Assembly: GCA_035511515.1 (NCBI GenBank)
Contig: DATKFG010000015.1
Coordinates: 1-64,000, forward strand
DNA length: 64,000 bases
Reading direction: 5' to 3'
Source: VBCK01 sp035511515
GTDB lineage: Bacteria; Pseudomonadota; Gammaproteobacteria; Burkholderiales; Burkholderiaceae_F
Position numbers and translations under genes: made by a program. Below are positions 9,770 to 19,535 of the stretch, in pieces. Under the pieces are notes generated by a model. That model did no database searches. It worked only from the letters and a program-made list of their open reading frames with translations, and was not told the DNA's origin. Position 1 is the stretch's first letter, and the number at the start of each line of letters is the position of its first letter.

Positions 9770-11178
9770 GGGCCGTTCTTCGCCCGCTCGCAGCGGTGCC
9801 GGTCGCCTTGGTGCTGGCCGCCTGCGCGGTCGGGCCGGACTACGTGCGGCCGGCGGTGCAGCTGCCCACCGGGTACAAGGAGGACCCGAACTGGAAACCG
9901 GCGCAGCCATCCGATGACAAAATGCCTGCGACCTGGTGGCAGATCTTCGATGATGGCCAGCTCGACGCGCTCGCGCAGCAGGTCGCCACGGCCAACCAGG
10001 ACGTCCGGGTGGCCGAGGCCAATTACCGCCAGGCCGACGCACTGGCCCGCCAGGCATTCGACACGCTGTTTCCGGTCCTGAACCTGAATGCGAACTCTAT
10101 CCGCAACAAGGGCTCCAGCGGTGCCACGGCTTCGCGCAGCGTTCGGCCGGCGACCTTCAACTCGGTCACGCTGAGCACGTCGTGGGAGCTTGACCTGTGG
10201 GGCGGCCTGCGACGCAGCCTGGAGCAAGCGCAGGCCTCCGCGCAGGCCAGCGCGAGCGACCTGGCTGCCACCACGCTCAGTCTGCAGGGCCAGTTGGTGT
10301 CGGATTACCTGGCCCTGCGGGTGGCCGACGAACAACGGCGCCTGCTGGACGACGCCGTGGAGGCCTACGTGAAGTCGCTGCAGCTCACCGAGAGCCGTTA
10401 CCGGGCCGGGGTCGCGGCGCGCAGCGACGTGACACAGGCACAGGCGCAGCTGGAAGCGACCCGCGCGCAATCGATCGATGTGCGCATTTCGCGGGCCCAG
10501 CTCGAGCACGCGATCGCGGTGCTGGTCGGCAAGGCGCCCGCCGATGTCTCGCTCGAGTCGCGACCGTACCAGCTGCAGTTCCCCGAGGTGCCCGCCCTGC
10601 TGCCCTCCACGCTGCTGGAGCGTCGACCGGACGTGGCGGCTGCCGAGCGCCGCACGGCCGCCGCCAACGCCCAGATCGGCGTTGCCACGGCTGCGTTCTT
10701 CCCCACCGTGACCTTGGCCGCCAGCGGCGGGTTCTCGGCACCGTCGAGCGCGTCTCTGTTCTCGGTCCCGGCCCGCGTCTGGTCGCTCGGGCCGTCGCTG
10801 GCTGAAAAACTGTTCGACTCGGGCGCCCGTCTCGCCGCGCGCGATCAGGCCGTGGCCGGCTGGGACGCGGCCACCGCCACCTACCGCAAGACGGTGCTGA
10901 CGGCGCTGCAGAACGTCGAAGACAGCCTGGCCTCGTTGCGGATCCTGGCCCAGGAAGCCGTGGTCGAGGCCGCTGCGGTCAAAGCCGCGCAGGAATCGCT
11001 CGCCTTGACGATCAGTCAGTACAAGGGCGGCACGGTCAGTTACCTGAACGTGATCACGGCCCAGACGACCGAGCTGACCAGCCGTCAGAACGCGCTCACG
11101 ATCGACGGACGCAGAGCTGCTGCCACGGTGCAGTTGATCCAGGCCCTTGGCGGCGGCTGGGAAGCGTCGGTCCAGTAG
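9766..11178 (+). CDS. Outer-membrane efflux lipoprotein (NodT/OprM family)
   Basis: The start at 9766 overlaps the mdtC stop (ATGA) and gives 470 residues. It opens with a lipoprotein signal ending LVLAAC, with Cys20 as the lipidated residue, and continues AVGPDYVRP, typical of the family. Two tandem OEP repeats of long helices and beta strands follow; trimers form the channel-tunnel through outer membrane and periplasm. It provides the exit duct for the RND pump encoded just upstream. E. coli mdtABC lacks a dedicated channel gene, so this operon is self-contained. The stop overlaps the GTG start of the following MFS gene by one base. Confidence 0.92.
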   Translation: MRAVLRPLAAVPVALVLAACAVGPDYVRPAVQLPTGYKEDPNWKPAQPSDDKMPATWWQIFDDGQLDALAQQVATANQDVRVAEANYRQADALARQAFDTLFPVLNLNANSIRNKGSSGATASRSVRPATFNSVTLSTSWELDLWGGLRRSLEQAQASAQASASDLAATTLSLQGQLVSDYLALRVADEQRRLLDDAVEAYVKSLQLTESRYRAGVAARSDVTQAQAQLEATRAQSIDVRISRAQLEHAIAVLVGKAPADVSLESRPYQLQFPEVPALLPSTLLERRPDVAAAERRTAAANAQIGVATAAFFPTVTLAASGGFSAPSSASLFSVPARVWSLGPSLAEKLFDSGARLAARDQAVAGWDAATATYRKTVLTALQNVEDSLASLRILAQEAVVEAAAVKAAQESLALTISQYKGGTVSYLNVITAQTTELTSRQNALTIDGRRAAATVQLIQALGGGWEASVQ

Positions 11179-12629
11179 TGTCATCCGACGCCGACTCCAA
11201 TTCGGCGCGGGCGGGGCTTCCGGCCGAGCCGGTCTCGGTCGGCCGCTTTCTGCAGATCTTCTCCGCGGTGATGCTGCCGATGTTCATGGCGGCCGCCGAT
11301 CAGACGCTGCTGGCCACCGCGACCCCCAGCATCGCGGCCGACCTGGGCAGCCTGCGCGATACCACCTGGGTGTCGGTCGGGTACCTGATCGCGATGACCG
11401 TTACCGTGCCCCTGTATGGGCGGCTGGGCGACCGTTATGGACGGCGCGACACGCTGCTGGCGGCGCTCGGCATCTTCTGCTTGGGATCGCTCGCGTGCGG
11501 ACTGGCCGCCTCGCTCGGGATGCTCGTGGCATCGCGCGTGCTGCAGGGCCTGGGCGGCGGTGGCCTGATGGTGATGGCGCAGGCCCTGATCGGGGAACTC
11601 GTGCCGCCGCGCCAGCGAGCGCGATTTCAGGCCTATTTTGCGACCAACTTCACGCTCGCCAATATCGGCGGCCCGTTGATCGGCGGGCTGGTCGTGCACC
11701 ACGCCAGCTGGCGCTGGCTGTTCCTGGCCAATCTGCCGCTGTGCGCGCTGGCGTGCTGGCGCCTGCTGCGGCTGCCGCGCGGAAGCGCAGATTCCCAGGC
11801 CACCGCAGCCGATCCGATCGGCGCCCTGGCTTTCGCAGCGGCGGTCACCACGACGCTCATCTGGGCCACCTTTGCCGGTTACCGCTTTGCCTTTACCTCG
11901 ATCTCCAGCGTGGCACTGGGTCTGACCAGCCTGCTGCTGTGGACCGCGCTGATCGCCCGCGAGTTGCGCCAGCGCGATCCGTTTCTGCCGATCGAGTTGC
12001 TGCGCGATCGATCGATGCGCTATTTGAGCTTGACCGTCGTATCGTTCGCATCCTGCCTGTTCGCGCTGATCTTCTTCCTGCCGGTGCTGCTGCAGATCGG
12101 CCATGGCGCCGACGCCAGGCAGGCCGGCGCGCTGCTGCTGCCCATGATGCTCGGCATCGTGGCCGGCTCCACGCTCACCGGCCGGATCGTCAGCCGTACC
12201 GGCCGGCCGGCCGAAATGCCGGTGGCGGGCCTTTCGATCTCGTGCGCCGCGCTGATCCTGATGGCCGTGGTGCCCGGCCGCGGTGAGCTCATTGCCGGGT
12301 TCGCAGCGCTGTGCGGTTTGGGATTCGGAAGCGTCATGCCGAGCGCGCAGATCATCAGCCAGACACTGGCCGGGCGAGAACGGCTGGGCGCGGCGGCCTC
12401 GATCGTTTCGCTGGCGCGCTACCTGGGTGCCGCGCTGGGGACGGCGGTTTTTGGCGCCGTGGTGTTCGCGCTGGCGCCCGGCACCACGGGCCGGATCGAC
12501 TTGCACAGCCTGGGGGCCGCCACGGCCACGCAGCTGAGCCACGCGATCCGGATCGGCTTCGGCGTGCTGGCGGCGGTGGCGACAATCGGGGCGTGGTTCG
12601 CCTCGCGCGTCCAACGGATCCAACTCTGA
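11178..12629 (+). CDS. DHA2-type MFS drug exporter (MdtD/EmrB-like)
   Basis: This 483-residue inner-membrane protein has many hydrophobic helices, consistent with the 14-TM DHA2 group. The MFS motif A GRLGDRYGRR is at residues 81-90, and the drug:proton antiporter region DTTWVSVGYLIAMTV lies just before it. The GTG start overlaps the stop of the outer-membrane factor, so it is the last gene of the efflux operon, in the place mdtD holds in mdtABCD. It probably exports a small amphiphile with proton exchange. Whether it uses the tripartite channel cannot be told. Confidence 0.85.
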   Translation: MSSDADSNSARAGLPAEPVSVGRFLQIFSAVMLPMFMAAADQTLLATATPSIAADLGSLRDTTWVSVGYLIAMTVTVPLYGRLGDRYGRRDTLLAALGIFCLGSLACGLAASLGMLVASRVLQGLGGGGLMVMAQALIGELVPPRQRARFQAYFATNFTLANIGGPLIGGLVVHHASWRWLFLANLPLCALACWRLLRLPRGSADSQATAADPIGALAFAAAVTTTLIWATFAGYRFAFTSISSVALGLTSLLLWTALIARELRQRDPFLPIELLRDRSMRYLSLTVVSFASCLFALIFFLPVLLQIGHGADARQAGALLLPMMLGIVAGSTLTGRIVSRTGRPAEMPVAGLSISCAALILMAVVPGRGELIAGFAALCGLGFGSVMPSAQIISQTLAGRERLGAAASIVSLARYLGAALGTAVFGAVVFALAPGTTGRIDLHSLGAATATQLSHAIRIGFGVLAAVATIGAWFASRVQRIQL

Positions 12630-12747
12630 CGGCGGCAGACCCCATGCGAAGCTCCCAGCGCACCGAGACGGTGCACCCCGCCGCACGGACGGCCCATTGT
12701 CGTGCATTGGGGCCACCCATCCGGGCCTCTTGCATTGGCCGTCCGCC

Positions 12748-12763
12748 AGGCGTGGAATTTGCA
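12748..12763 (+). promoter_or_regulatory. Sigma-54-like promoter upstream of the ATP-grasp/Anbu operon
   Basis: AGGCGTGGAATTTGCA has the invariant GG (12749-12750), ten bases, then GC (12761-12762), and a good TTGCA -12 half. The -24 half is only partly consensus. It lies about 45 bases before the first gene, in a 176-base gap with nothing else recognisable. Moderate to weak. Confidence 0.35.
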
Positions 12764-12805
12764 TGACCTAGACCTTCCCCAGCGTCAGCAAAGCCCGGGC
12801 CGCCG

Positions 12806-14221
12806 ATGTCGTTCGCCACCTTCAACGAGATGTATGCGGCCGACGGCGGCGTGCGGTCCCACTACCGCGAGTACGAATCCTGGCTGTTGCGCCAGAGCGA
12901 TGACCTGATGCGGCTGAAGCGCGCCGAGGCCGACCTCGTGTTCCGGCGCGTCGGCATCACCTTTGCGGTCTACGGGGAAAGCGCGGGCACCGAGCGCCTG
13001 ATCCCGTTCGATGTGATTCCCCGGATCATCCCGGCGGTCGAGTGGCGCCGGCTCGAAGCGGGGCTGCGCCAGCGCGTCAAGGCGCTGAACCTGTTCCTGC
13101 ACGACATCTACCACGAAGCCGAGATCGTGAAAGCCGGTCGGATTCCAGCCGAGCCGGTGTTCGGCAATGCGCAGTACCGGCCGCAGATGAAGGGGATCGA
13201 CGTTCCCGGCGGCATCTATGCGCACGTGGCCGGAATCGACATCGTGCGAGCCGACGGCGGCGAGTTTTACGTGCTGGAGGACAACTTGCGCGTGCCCAGC
13301 GGCGTGTCGTACATGCTGGAAAACCGCCGGATGATGATGCGCCTTTTCCCGGATCTTTTTACCTCCAACCCGGTGGCTCCGGTCGAGCACTACCCGGACC
13401 TGCTGCTGGAGGACCTTCGCTCGGTCGCACCGGTCGGCGTCGAGGACCCGACCGTGGTGCTGCTGACCCCGGGGATGTACAACTCGGCGTATTTCGAACA
13501 CGCCTTCCTGGCCCAGCAGATGGGCATCGAGCTGGTCGAGGGCCAGGATCTGTTCGTGCACGACGCCGGCGTCTATATGCGCACCACGCGGGGTCCGAAG
13601 CGCGTGGACGTGATCTACCGCCGCATCGACGACGATTTCCTGGATCCGACGCTGTTTCGAAAGGACTCCACGCTGGGGGTGCCGGGACTGCTGGACGTGT
13701 ACCGGGCCGGGCGCGTCACGCTGGCCAACGCGATCGGAACCGGGGTGGCCGACGACAAATCGATCTACCCGTTCGTTCCCGACATGATCGATTTCTACCT
13801 GGGCGAGAAACCGGTGCTGGCCAACGTACCGACCTACAAGTGCCGCAACCGCGACGAGTTGCAGTACGCGCTGGACCATCTGCCGCAGCTGGTCGTCAAG
13901 GAAGTGCACAACGCCGGCGGCTACGGGATGCTGATCGGTCCGTGCTCCACGGGCGAGGAGCTGGACGAATTCCGCCGCCGCCTGCGGGCCCATCCGGAGA
14001 ACTACATCGCGCAGCCGACGCTGGCCCTGTCGACCTGCCCGACCTACGCCGAATCGGGCGTGGCGCCGCGCCACGTCGACCTGCGCCCGTTCGTGTTGTC
14101 GGGCCAGCAGACCGCGATGGTGCCCGGCGGACTGACCCGGGTCGCGCTGCGCGAGGGCTCCCTGGTCGTCAACTCGTCCCAGGGCGGCGGCACCAAGGAC
14201 ACCTGGGTGCTGGGACGGTGA
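12806..14221 (+). CDS. Circularly permuted ATP-grasp amidoligase (COG2308 type)
   Basis: This 471-residue cytosolic protein is of the circularly permuted ATP-grasp family. Family hallmarks include the N-terminal region with ERLIPFDVIPR and VFGNAQYRPQMKG, the acidic FYVLEDNLRVPSGVSYM, the central GMYNSAYFEHAFLAQQ, VYRRIDDDFLDP-like and DSTLGVPGLLDVYRAG segments, the LVVKEVHNAGGYGM nucleotide-binding part and the C-terminal NSSQGGGTKDTWVL. The family is predicted to form amide bonds using ATP, joining amino acids or peptides. Its stop shares a base with the alpha-E gene start, and a fused version of the same pair is encoded at 19536. It is the first gene of the six-gene operon. The physiological substrate is unknown. 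Confidence 0.9.
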   Translation: MSFATFNEMYAADGGVRSHYREYESWLLRQSDDLMRLKRAEADLVFRRVGITFAVYGESAGTERLIPFDVIPRIIPAVEWRRLEAGLRQRVKALNLFLHDIYHEAEIVKAGRIPAEPVFGNAQYRPQMKGIDVPGGIYAHVAGIDIVRADGGEFYVLEDNLRVPSGVSYMLENRRMMMRLFPDLFTSNPVAPVEHYPDLLLEDLRSVAPVGVEDPTVVLLTPGMYNSAYFEHAFLAQQMGIELVEGQDLFVHDAGVYMRTTRGPKRVDVIYRRIDDDFLDPTLFRKDSTLGVPGLLDVYRAGRVTLANAIGTGVADDKSIYPFVPDMIDFYLGEKPVLANVPTYKCRNRDELQYALDHLPQLVVKEVHNAGGYGMLIGPCSTGEELDEFRRRLRAHPENYIAQPTLALSTCPTYAESGVAPRHVDLRPFVLSGQQTAMVPGGLTRVALREGSLVVNSSQGGGTKDTWVLGR

Positions 14222-15195
14222 TGCTGAGCCGCACGGCCGACCACCTGTTCTGGATGGCCCGCTACATCGAGCGCGCCGAGAACACGGCCCGGATGCTGGA
14301 CGTGAACGTGACGACCTCGTTGCTGCCGATGACGCGCGAGGCCGCCGAGCGCGGCTGGCGCGCGATGCTGAGCATTTCCGAGCTGCAGCCGGCTTTCGAC
14401 GCCCGCTATCCGACGTTGACGCCGCACGACGTGCTCGATTTCATGGTGCGCGATCCGAACAATCGATCCTCGATCACCTGCTGCCTGCAGGCGGCCCGCG
14501 AAAACGCACGGGCGGTGCGCGGCACCATGACGACCGAGGTGTGGGAGACCCATAACGACACCTGGTTGCAACTGCCGCAGCAGCTCAAGGGCGGCCTGCT
14601 GCAGGGCGATCCGCACGAGTTCTTCGAGTGGGTCAAGTTCCGCTCGCATCTGTCGCGGGGCGTGACGATCGGCACGATGCTGAAGGACGAGGCCTTCTAC
14701 TTCATCCGCCTGGGCACCTTCCTGGAGCGGGCCGACAACACGGCCCGGATCCTGGACATCAAGTTCCACGGCACCGGTCCTTCCAACGGAACGTGGCCGG
14801 CGCCGGCCGAAGCGGCTGAAGAGCCTTATCTGGACTTCTACTACTGGGCGGCGGTGCTGCGCTCGGTGTCGGCGTTCGAGATCTATCGCAAGGTGTACCG
14901 CGACGTGATCACCCCGGCGCGCGTGGCCGAGCTGCTGATGCTGCGCGGCGACATGCCGCGCTCGCTGCTGGCGTCGCTGAACGAGGTATGCACCAACCTC
15001 GAGCAGCTCCGAAACGATCAGTCCGCCGAGACCTCCAGGCGCGCCGGCCTGCTGCGCGCGGAGCTTCAATACGGGCGAATCGACGACATCCTGGATACCA
15101 GCCTGCACGTGTTCCTGACTTCGTTCCTGAAGCGGGTCAACGATCTGGGCCAGCGCATCAGCCACGATTTCCTGGTGCCCCTGATGACCCGCTGA
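14221..15195 (+). CDS. Alpha-E domain protein (DUF403, COG2307 type)
   Basis: At 324 residues this protein is almost wholly helical. It begins MLSRTADHLFWMARYIERAE, the conserved start of the alpha-E family, and repeats a related signature later (FLERADNTARILD). Alpha-E proteins almost always sit beside or are fused to permuted ATP-grasp enzymes and are thought to assist them, perhaps in binding the peptide. The start is fixed by the one-base overlap with the previous stop codon. Much longer upstream reading in this frame is antisense-like noise inside the ATP-grasp gene. Confidence 0.9.
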   Translation: MLSRTADHLFWMARYIERAENTARMLDVNVTTSLLPMTREAAERGWRAMLSISELQPAFDARYPTLTPHDVLDFMVRDPNNRSSITCCLQAARENARAVRGTMTTEVWETHNDTWLQLPQQLKGGLLQGDPHEFFEWVKFRSHLSRGVTIGTMLKDEAFYFIRLGTFLERADNTARILDIKFHGTGPSNGTWPAPAEAAEEPYLDFYYWAAVLRSVSAFEIYRKVYRDVITPARVAELLMLRGDMPRSLLASLNEVCTNLEQLRNDQSAETSRRAGLLRAELQYGRIDDILDTSLHVFLTSFLKRVNDLGQRISHDFLVPLMTR

Positions 15196-15296
15196 ATGGC
15201 CGCACGAAAAGTCCGCTCTGCGATACGGGGGCCGGTTTAACATCGTGCGATCGACATGACAGGCGCGGCCGCGATCCGCCCGGGAGCCAGGACCAG

Positions 15297-16166
15297 ATGA
15301 CCTACTGCGTGGGAATGCGGCTGAACGACGGGCTGGTGTTCCTGTCGGATTCGCGGACCAATGCCGGGGTCGACCAGATCTCCACGTTCCGCAAGATGAC
15401 GGTGTTCGAGCACCCGGGTGAGCGGCTGATGGTGCTGCTGAGCGCCGGCAACCTGGCGATCACCCAGGCGGTGCAGCAGGTCGTATGCGAGCAGCTTGCA
15501 CCCGATCGGACTTCCGTGTGGAACGCCGGCGGCATGCTGGAGTCGGTGCGGGTGGTTGGCGATGCGGTGCGCCAGGTGCACGCCCGCGACGCGGCCGCAT
15601 TGACGGAAGGCGGCATCGAATTCAACTGCAGCTTCATATTCGGCGGCCAGATTCGCGGCGAATCGATGCGATTGTTCCAGGTCTATGCGGCCGGCAATTT
15701 CATCGAGGCCACTGCCGAGAATCCGTACTTCCAGATCGGCGAGTCCAAGTACGGCAAGCCGATCATCGATCGGGTGCTTTCGCCGACCACCCGGCTGGAC
15801 GAGGCGGCCAAGTGCGCGCTGGTGTCGATGGACTCCACGCTTCGATCCAACATCTCGGTGGGCCTGCCGCTGGACCTGCTGGTATACGAGGCCGACCGGC
15901 TCCAGGTGACCAAGTTCGTCCAGATCGACCAGGACAACGAGTACATGCAGATGATCCGCAACACCTGGGGTGCGCGCCTGCGCCAGGTCTTTTCCGAGAT
16001 ACCCGACCCCGCGTGGCGCAGCGCTCCGGTACCGGCGCAGACGCCGCGCCTCGAGACGGCCCCGTGTGCTCCGGTGCGTGCTCCGTTGCCCGCCGGCATG
16101 GACGCCGACCTGCCGCCCAGGTCGCAGCCGTTTCAGCTGGTCGCGCAGACGTCCGTGGAGCACTGA
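15297..16166 (+). CDS. anbu: Anbu, proteasome-like Ntn peptidase (COG3484)
   Basis: The protein begins MTYCVGMRLNDGLVFLSDSR. After Met removal, Thr becomes the N-terminal nucleophile, and Asp18 and Lys33 (numbered with Met) match the HslV/proteasome catalytic set. LLSAGNLAITQ and GQIRGE-type segments fit the beta-subunit fold. At 289 residues it is longer than the core because of a Pro-rich tail of about 50 residues. Anbu forms open-ring or helical assemblies with little activity on standard substrates, and no dedicated unfoldase is known. Here it lies between alpha-E and transglutaminase genes, the neighbourhood known for this family, suggesting that it cleaves a product of the amidoligases. 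The start is supported by GGAG at 15283-15286 and by Thr at position 2. Confidence 0.92.
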   Translation: MTYCVGMRLNDGLVFLSDSRTNAGVDQISTFRKMTVFEHPGERLMVLLSAGNLAITQAVQQVVCEQLAPDRTSVWNAGGMLESVRVVGDAVRQVHARDAAALTEGGIEFNCSFIFGGQIRGESMRLFQVYAAGNFIEATAENPYFQIGESKYGKPIIDRVLSPTTRLDEAAKCALVSMDSTLRSNISVGLPLDLLVYEADRLQVTKFVQIDQDNEYMQMIRNTWGARLRQVFSEIPDPAWRSAPVPAQTPRLETAPCAPVRAPLPAGMDADLPPRSQPFQLVAQTSVEH

Positions 16167-16222
16167 TTGAGAGCTGTGCCAGGATCGGCGACTCCAAAGG
16201 TCTTTTCGGATTCGTTTCATCG

Positions 16223-19200
16223 ATGATTCACGTCGCGTTAAGCCACGTCACCCGCTATCGGTACGACCGGCGCGTCAGCCTCTCTCCCCAGATCGTTCGA
16301 CTGCGTCCGGCCCCGCATTGCCGCACGCCGGTGCTTTCGTATTCGCTGAACGTCGCCCCGAAAACCCATTTCATCAACTGGCAGCAGGACCCGTTCTCCA
16401 ACTATCTGGCCCGCCTGGTCTTCCTGGAAAAGACCGACGAGCTGCAGGTCAAGGTCGACCTGGTCGCGGAAATGTCGGTGTACAACCCGTTCGATTTCTT
16501 TCTCGAGCCGGCCGCCGAGACGTTTCCGTTCGCCTACGAGGCGCAGCTCGAGCACGATCTGCGCCCCTACCTGGTCCGCGCCGAGGCCGGGCCCCTGTTG
16601 CGCCGCTATGTGGATCGAGTCGACCTGCGGCCGCAGCGCACCATCGATTTTCTGGTCGACCTGAATCAACAGCTGCGCCGTGCGATCCAATACCTGATCC
16701 GGATGGAGCCCGGCGTGCAGACGCCGGAGCACACGCTGCGATCGGCCAGCGGGTCCTGTCGCGACACCGGCTGGCTGCTGGTCCTGATCCTCAGGCACCT
16801 GGGCCTGGCAGCGCGGTTCGTCTCCGGCTATCTGATCCAGCTCAAACCCGATGTGCCGGCGCTGGAGGGCCCGACGGGCGCGGGGGCCGATTTCACGGAC
16901 CTGCACGCCTGGTGCGAGGTGTACCTGCCAGGGGCCGGCTGGGTCGGGCTGGATCCGACCTCGGGGCTGTTCGCCGGGGAGGGTCACCTGCCGGTCGCCT
17001 GCACGCCGGAGCCCGATTCGGCCGCACCGGTCAGCGGCAGCGTGGACGAATGCGAGGTCCAGTTCGACCATGCGATGCAGGTGCAGCGGATTCTGGAATC
17101 GCCGCGCGTGACCAAGCCCTACACCGATTCGCAATGGAGCGCGATCGATGACCTGGGGCGCAAGGTCGACGCGCAGCTGAGCCGGCAGGACGTGCGCCTG
17201 ACGATGGGGGGAGAGCCGACGTTCGTCGCGATCGAAGACCGCGACGCCGACGAATGGAACACCGCGGCGCTCGGACCAAAAAAACGCGGGTACGCCATCG
17301 AGCTGCTGCACCGGCTGCGCGGAAGGTACGGAGCGGGCGGCTTCGTTCATTTCGGGCAGGGCAAGTGGTATCCGGGCGAGCAGCTGCCGCGCTGGGCCCT
17401 GTCGATGTTCTGGCGTGCCGACGGCCGGCCGTGCTGGAGCGACGACTCGCTGTTCGACGATGAGCGCACAGCGGGGCGCTACCAGCCGCAGGATGCACTC
17501 GCCTTGATGCGGACGCTTTGCGCGCGCCTGGGCCTGGATCCGGCTTTTGCGATACCGGGCTACGAAGACGTCTGGTACTACCTCTGGCGCGAACGCCGCT
17601 TGCCGGCCAACGTCGACCCGTTCGATTCGCGGCTGGACGATGAAATGGAGCGCGCGCGCCTGCGCCGCGTGTTCTCGCAGGGTCTGTCCAAGGTGGTCGG
17701 CTACGCGCTTCCGATCCAGTGCGACCGCACCACCGCGCCGGGCGAGCCGATCTGGATCACCGGACCGTGGTTTCTGCGCGACGAGCGCATGTACCTGATG
17801 CCCGGCGATTCGCCGATGGGCTACCGGCTTCCGCTGGAATCGCTGCCGTGGGTTTCGAAAGCGGATTATCCGCATCACGTCGGGCGCGACCCGTTCGCGC
17901 CACATCCGGCCCTGCCGGAAACGACGCTGCGCCGGCAGTTTGCGCGGCGGCCGGCCGATGCGGAAGGCAGCGCCGCGCCCAAGCGCTTCGAATCGGCCGC
18001 CGGGCTCACCCGCACGGCGCTGTGCGTGGAGCCGCGCGACGGCAACCTGTACGTTTTCCTTCCGCCGCTCGCCGAGCTGGAGGATTACCTGGAGTTGCTG
18101 GCCGCCGTGGAGGCCGCGGCGGCCGAGCGCGGTGTACGCGTGGTGCTGGAAGGCTACCCGCCGCCGCGCGATCCGCGCCTGCGGCAGCTGTCGATCACCC
18201 CGGATCCGGGCGTCGTCGAAGTGAACATCCACCCGGCCGCCAGCTGGGGCGAGCTGGTCGACCACACCGAATTCCTGTACGAGGCGGCGCGCCTGTCGCG
18301 CCTGTCGCCCGAGAAGTTCATGCTGGACGGGCGCCACACCGGCACCGGCGGGGGCAATCACTTCGTTCTGGGCGGGCCCACGCCGGCCGACAGCCCGCTG
18401 CTGCGCCGGCCGGACCTGCTGGGCAGCCTGCTGCGCTACTGGCACAACCACCCGGCGCTGTCGTACCTGTTCTCGACGCTGTTCATCGGCCCGACCAGCC
18501 AGGCCCCGCGCGTGGACGAGGCTCGCGACGAGCAGCTGTACGAGCTGCAGATCGCATTCGACGAGCTGCGGCGCCTGGACGCGCAGGACGGCGCGCCGCT
18601 GCCCTGGCGCGTCGATCGGCTGTTTCGCAACCTGCTGGTCGATGCCACCGGCAACACGCACCGCGCCGAATTCTGCATCGACAAGCTGTATTCGCCGGAT
18701 GGGCCCACCGGCCGCCTGGGTCTGCTCGAGATGCGCGCCTTCGAAATGCCCCCGCATCCGCGCATGAGCCTGGTGCAGCAGCTGATGCTGCGTGCGCTGG
18801 TGGCGCGCTTCTGGAGCCAACCTTATACCGAGCGACTGACGCGCTGGGGCACGGGGCTGCACGACCGCTTCCTGCTGCCGACGTTCGTCCGGATGGATCT
18901 GGAAGATGTGCTGGAGGAACTGGGCGGCGCCGGCTACCCGTTCGATCCGGCCTGGTTCGCGCCGCACTTCGAATTCCGCTTTCCGCGGTACGGCGAGGTC
19001 GCCGCGCAAGGCATCCATCTGACGCTGCGAGGCGCTCTGGAGCCGTGGCATGTCCTGGGCGAACAGCCCGCCGCCGGTGCGACGGTCCGCTACGTCGACT
19101 CCTCGCTCGAACGAATCGAGTTGCATGTCACCGGCCTTAACGACAACCGCCACGTGATCACCGTCAACGGGCGGGCCGCGCCGCTGCAGCCGACCGGGCG

Positions 19201-19519
19201 GGTGGGCGAATACGTCGCCGCGGTCCGCTACCGCGCTTGGCAGCCCGCGACATGCCTGCATCCGACCATCGGGATCCACGTGCCGTTGACGTTCGACATC
19301 GTCGACACCTGGATGCGTCGCTCGCTGGGCGGCTGCCGCTACCACGTGGCCCACCCGGGCGGCCGCCACTACGAGGTCTTTCCGGTCAACGCGTTCGAGG
19401 CCGAGAGCCGCCGGCTGGCACGGTTCGAGCAAATCGGTCGCACGCCGGGCGAGATGATCGTCCAGCAGCCGCGGCGCAGCCTCGAATATCCGTTCACACT
19501 GGACCTGCGCCGTCCGTAA
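16223..19519 (+). CDS. Transglutaminase-like protein with DUF2126 C-terminal region
   Basis: This is a 1098-residue protein. Residues 1-100 are the bacterial transglutaminase N-terminal domain (ALSHVTRYRYDRRVSLSP). The cysteine-protease-like core holds the triad Cys179 (SGSCRDTGW), His228 (DLHAWCEVY) and Asp244 (GLDPTSG). The rest, about residues 310-1098, is the DUF2126 region with LTMGGEPTFV, GKWYPGEQLPRW, DGRHTGTGGGNH and FCIDKLYSPDGP. The core could act as a transglutaminase, deamidase or peptidase; the DUF2126 part resembles an ATP-dependent amidoligase by its GGNH and Glu-rich motifs (inference). The start was chosen by homology to the family N-terminus; the ribosome site is weak. Confidence 0.9.
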   Translation: MIHVALSHVTRYRYDRRVSLSPQIVRLRPAPHCRTPVLSYSLNVAPKTHFINWQQDPFSNYLARLVFLEKTDELQVKVDLVAEMSVYNPFDFFLEPAAETFPFAYEAQLEHDLRPYLVRAEAGPLLRRYVDRVDLRPQRTIDFLVDLNQQLRRAIQYLIRMEPGVQTPEHTLRSASGSCRDTGWLLVLILRHLGLAARFVSGYLIQLKPDVPALEGPTGAGADFTDLHAWCEVYLPGAGWVGLDPTSGLFAGEGHLPVACTPEPDSAAPVSGSVDECEVQFDHAMQVQRILESPRVTKPYTDSQWSAIDDLGRKVDAQLSRQDVRLTMGGEPTFVAIEDRDADEWNTAALGPKKRGYAIELLHRLRGRYGAGGFVHFGQGKWYPGEQLPRWALSMFWRADGRPCWSDDSLFDDERTAGRYQPQDALALMRTLCARLGLDPAFAIPGYEDVWYYLWRERRLPANVDPFDSRLDDEMERARLRRVFSQGLSKVVGYALPIQCDRTTAPGEPIWITGPWFLRDERMYLMPGDSPMGYRLPLESLPWVSKADYPHHVGRDPFAPHPALPETTLRRQFARRPADAEGSAAPKRFESAAGLTRTALCVEPRDGNLYVFLPPLAELEDYLELLAAVEAAAAERGVRVVLEGYPPPRDPRLRQLSITPDPGVVEVNIHPAASWGELVDHTEFLYEAARLSRLSPEKFMLDGRHTGTGGGNHFVLGGPTPADSPLLRRPDLLGSLLRYWHNHPALSYLFSTLFIGPTSQAPRVDEARDEQLYELQIAFDELRRLDAQDGAPLPWRVDRLFRNLLVDATGNTHRAEFCIDKLYSPDGPTGRLGLLEMRAFEMPPHPRMSLVQQLMLRALVARFWSQPYTERLTRWGTGLHDRFLLPTFVRMDLEDVLEELGGAGYPFDPAWFAPHFEFRFPRYGEVAAQGIHLTLRGALEPWHVLGEQPAAGATVRYVDSSLERIELHVTGLNDNRHVITVNGRAAPLQPTGRVGEYVAAVRYRAWQPATCLHPTIGIHVPLTFDIVDTWMRRSLGGCRYHVAHPGGRHYEVFPVNAFEAESRRLARFEQIGRTPGEMIVQQPRRSLEYPFTLDLRRP

Positions 19520-19535
19520 CGTTGCGTCGAACCCC

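Noticed and set aside
13042..14220. Upstream extension of the alpha-E gene
   Set aside because: It overlaps the ATP-grasp gene in another frame; the family start MLSRTADHLFW is at 14221.
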